From JBJXFY01 sp046155815 (GTDB lineage Bacteria; Verrucomicrobiota; Verrucomicrobiia; Limisphaerales; CAIMTB01), in NCBI GenBank assembly GCA_046155815.1, contig JBJXFY010000409.1, positions 1-7,562 of the forward strand: DNA of 7,562 nucleotides, given 5' to 3'. The position numbers were made by a program, and so were the translations under genes. Positions 6,562-7,562 of this stretch are shown here, one piece after another. The stretch's first letter is position 1. Each line of letters begins with the position of its first letter. The notes under the pieces are model-generated. The model saw only the letters and a list, made by a program, of their open reading frames with translations, searched no databases and was not told the origin of the DNA.

Positions 6562-6592
6562 CCTCCCCGGGACCGCCGGGGAGGACAATTTT
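6562..6592 (+). terminator. Rho-independent terminator downstream of infA
   Basis: CCTCCCCGG (6562-6570) and CCGGGGAGG (6576-6584) form a perfect 9-bp stem with a five-base loop GACCG, followed by ACAA and TTTT at 6589-6592. It lies about 107 bases after the infA stop and 61 bases before the next gene. Two other pairings compete with it: GTCCTCC (6554-6560) with GGAGGAC (6580-6586), and CCCGGCGG (6543-6550) with CCGCCGGG (6573-6580). Confidence 0.7.
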
Positions 6593-6653
6593 GGTTGAGC
6601 AGTGAACAATCGCCGGGAAGCCGGCCCGCCGCGAAGGTCCATGCTGCCGGTGC

Positions 6654-7511
6654 ATGAAACCGCTTCGCGCCTCCCCGCAGATCACCGGTCTGGCTGCGCT
6701 CGGTCTCGCCTGCGCCGCCACGGCCCAAGGCTGGACCGACGAGGCCATCGCCCCCGTCACCAACCCCATCTTCTTCGAGTCCGCACTCATCCAGAGCGAG
6801 GTCCGCCCGCTTTTCATGTGGCATCGCCTCGACGAGGACTTCCTCGGCACCGAGGCCGATGTGCGCCTCTACGCCGTGCAGCTCCGCTGGGCCGTCACCG
6901 ACCGCCTGGCGATCATCGCCACCAAGGACGGCTACATTGAGATCGAGCCGGACGCCGGATCGAACAGCGATGGCTGGGCGAACATCGCCGCCGGCGTGAA
7001 ATACGCCGCCTACCAGGACGACGCCTCGCAGTTCGTCGTCACGCCAGGCTTCACCTTCGAGATCCCCATCGGCAGCGACGAGGTCTTCCAGGGCGAGGGC
7101 GACGGCATTTTCAACCTCTTCGTTTCCGCCATCAAGGGCTGGGACCGGCTGCACCTGAACGCGAACCTCGGCGGCCAGATCCCGATGGATGCCGACGCGA
7201 ACACCGCGAACCTCCGCTACAGCGTGATGCTGGACTACTTCGCCAGCCGCTGGTTCATCCCCTTCGTCGCCTTCAACGCCTTCACCACCCTGAGCGACGG
7301 CGACCGCCTGCCGCTCTCGAGCGAGGGCTTCGACCTGATCAACTTCGGCTCGATGGACGCCAGCGGCACCACCCAGGGCGCGATCGGCGTGGGCTTCCGC
7401 ACCCGCCTCCTGCCGAGCCTCGACTTCGGCTTCGCCTACGAGAACGGCGTGCTCGAGGACGACGACATCTTCAAGGACCGCTTCACCTTCGACATGGTCT
7501 GGCGGTTCTGA
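6654..7511 (+). CDS. Exported protein, probable outer-membrane beta-barrel
   Basis: I do not recognise a named family for this 285-residue protein. It has a signal peptide: K2 and R5, a hydrophobic stretch at 10-21 and a likely cut after A24 (ATA-QG). C20 sits in GLAC, which is not a proper lipobox, so a lipoprotein is unlikely. The mature part alternates short amphipathic strands rich in aromatic residues with acidic turns, such as VRLYAVQLRWAV, GVKYAAYQ, FVVTPGFTFEIPI, LHLNANLGGQIP, IGVGFRTRLL and LDFGFAYENGV. It ends in FTFDMVWRF with a terminal Phe, the usual Bam recognition signature of outer-membrane barrels. The layout resembles barrels annotated as putative transporters or MetA-pathway (PF13557-like) proteins, but that link is only an impression. 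The start gives an intact signal peptide; GAAGG lies 17 bases upstream, too far to be convincing. The gene follows the infA terminator and appears to be its own unit. Confidence 0.85.
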   Translation: MKPLRASPQITGLAALGLACAATAQGWTDEAIAPVTNPIFFESALIQSEVRPLFMWHRLDEDFLGTEADVRLYAVQLRWAVTDRLAIIATKDGYIEIEPDAGSNSDGWANIAAGVKYAAYQDDASQFVVTPGFTFEIPIGSDEVFQGEGDGIFNLFVSAIKGWDRLHLNANLGGQIPMDADANTANLRYSVMLDYFASRWFIPFVAFNAFTTLSDGDRLPLSSEGFDLINFGSMDASGTTQGAIGVGFRTRLLPSLDFGFAYENGVLEDDDIFKDRFTFDMVWRF

Positions 7512-7518
7512 AGCCCGG

Positions 7519-7532
7519 CTGGCATTGGCCAG
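7519..7532 (+). terminator. Small hairpin after the beta-barrel gene
   Basis: CTGGC (7519-7523) and GCCAG (7528-7532) pair around ATTG, seven bases after the stop codon. The stem is short and no T-run follows, so termination here is doubtful; the true terminator may lie beyond the window. Confidence 0.2.
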
Positions 7533-7562
7533 GGTCCAACGCCCGTGGCGGCGCGGCCAAAC

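Noticed and set aside
6654..6713. Lipoprotein signal in the beta-barrel protein (C20)
   Set aside because: The bases encode GLAC with Gly at -3, not a lipobox; a signal peptidase I site at ATA-Q and a barrel-type C-terminus fit better.

Overview
The window is GC-rich and densely coded. It looks like a chromosomal segment from a Gram-negative bacterium, most likely of the Verrucomicrobiota (Opitutales-like). The basis is circumstantial: a secreted acetylesterase next to a secreted Asp-box hydrolase, an RRM protein with a Gly-rich tail beside infA, start codons with no clear Shine-Dalgarno sequence, and a large EF-hand membrane protein of a type I recall from Bacteroidota and Verrucomicrobiota. 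No 16S or phylogenetic marker beyond IF-1 and one tRNA is present, so this placement is an inference.

Layout: (1) positions 2-343, + strand, are the 3' end of a mutY-like adenine glycosylase gene that starts outside the window. (2) 381-2606, - strand, convergent with mutY, encodes a 741-aa protein with one canonical EF-hand loop, a Cys cluster and three C-terminal membrane segments; its function is unknown. (3) 2607-2817 is intergenic with small inverted repeats. (4) 5388-2818, - strand, is a two-gene operon: a sialate O-acetylesterase-family protein followed, after only three bases, by a neuraminidase-like Asp-box protein. Both carry signal peptides. (5) 5389-5815 holds a REP-like hairpin, a tRNA-Leu(CAA) on the + strand, a GC hairpin behind it and a run of three abutting inverted repeats. 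(6) 5816-6160, + strand, encodes an RRM RNA-binding protein with a poly-Gly tail, followed by a strong terminator. (7) 6239-6454 is infA, followed by a second terminator. (8) 6654-7511 encodes an exported protein that looks like an outer-membrane beta-barrel.

The two exported enzymes probably act together on acylated extracellular glycans: the esterase removes acyl groups and the propeller enzyme attacks the glycan. The actual substrate cannot be read from the sequence, and the propeller protein lacks the usual sialidase FRIP motif. The tRNA, RRM protein and infA form a small translation and RNA-handling neighbourhood.

The items most worth a second look are the EF-hand membrane protein and the tandem dyads in front of the RRM gene. 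I see no mobile element, CRISPR array, phage gene or defence system. No stretch longer than 300 bases lacks a gene.
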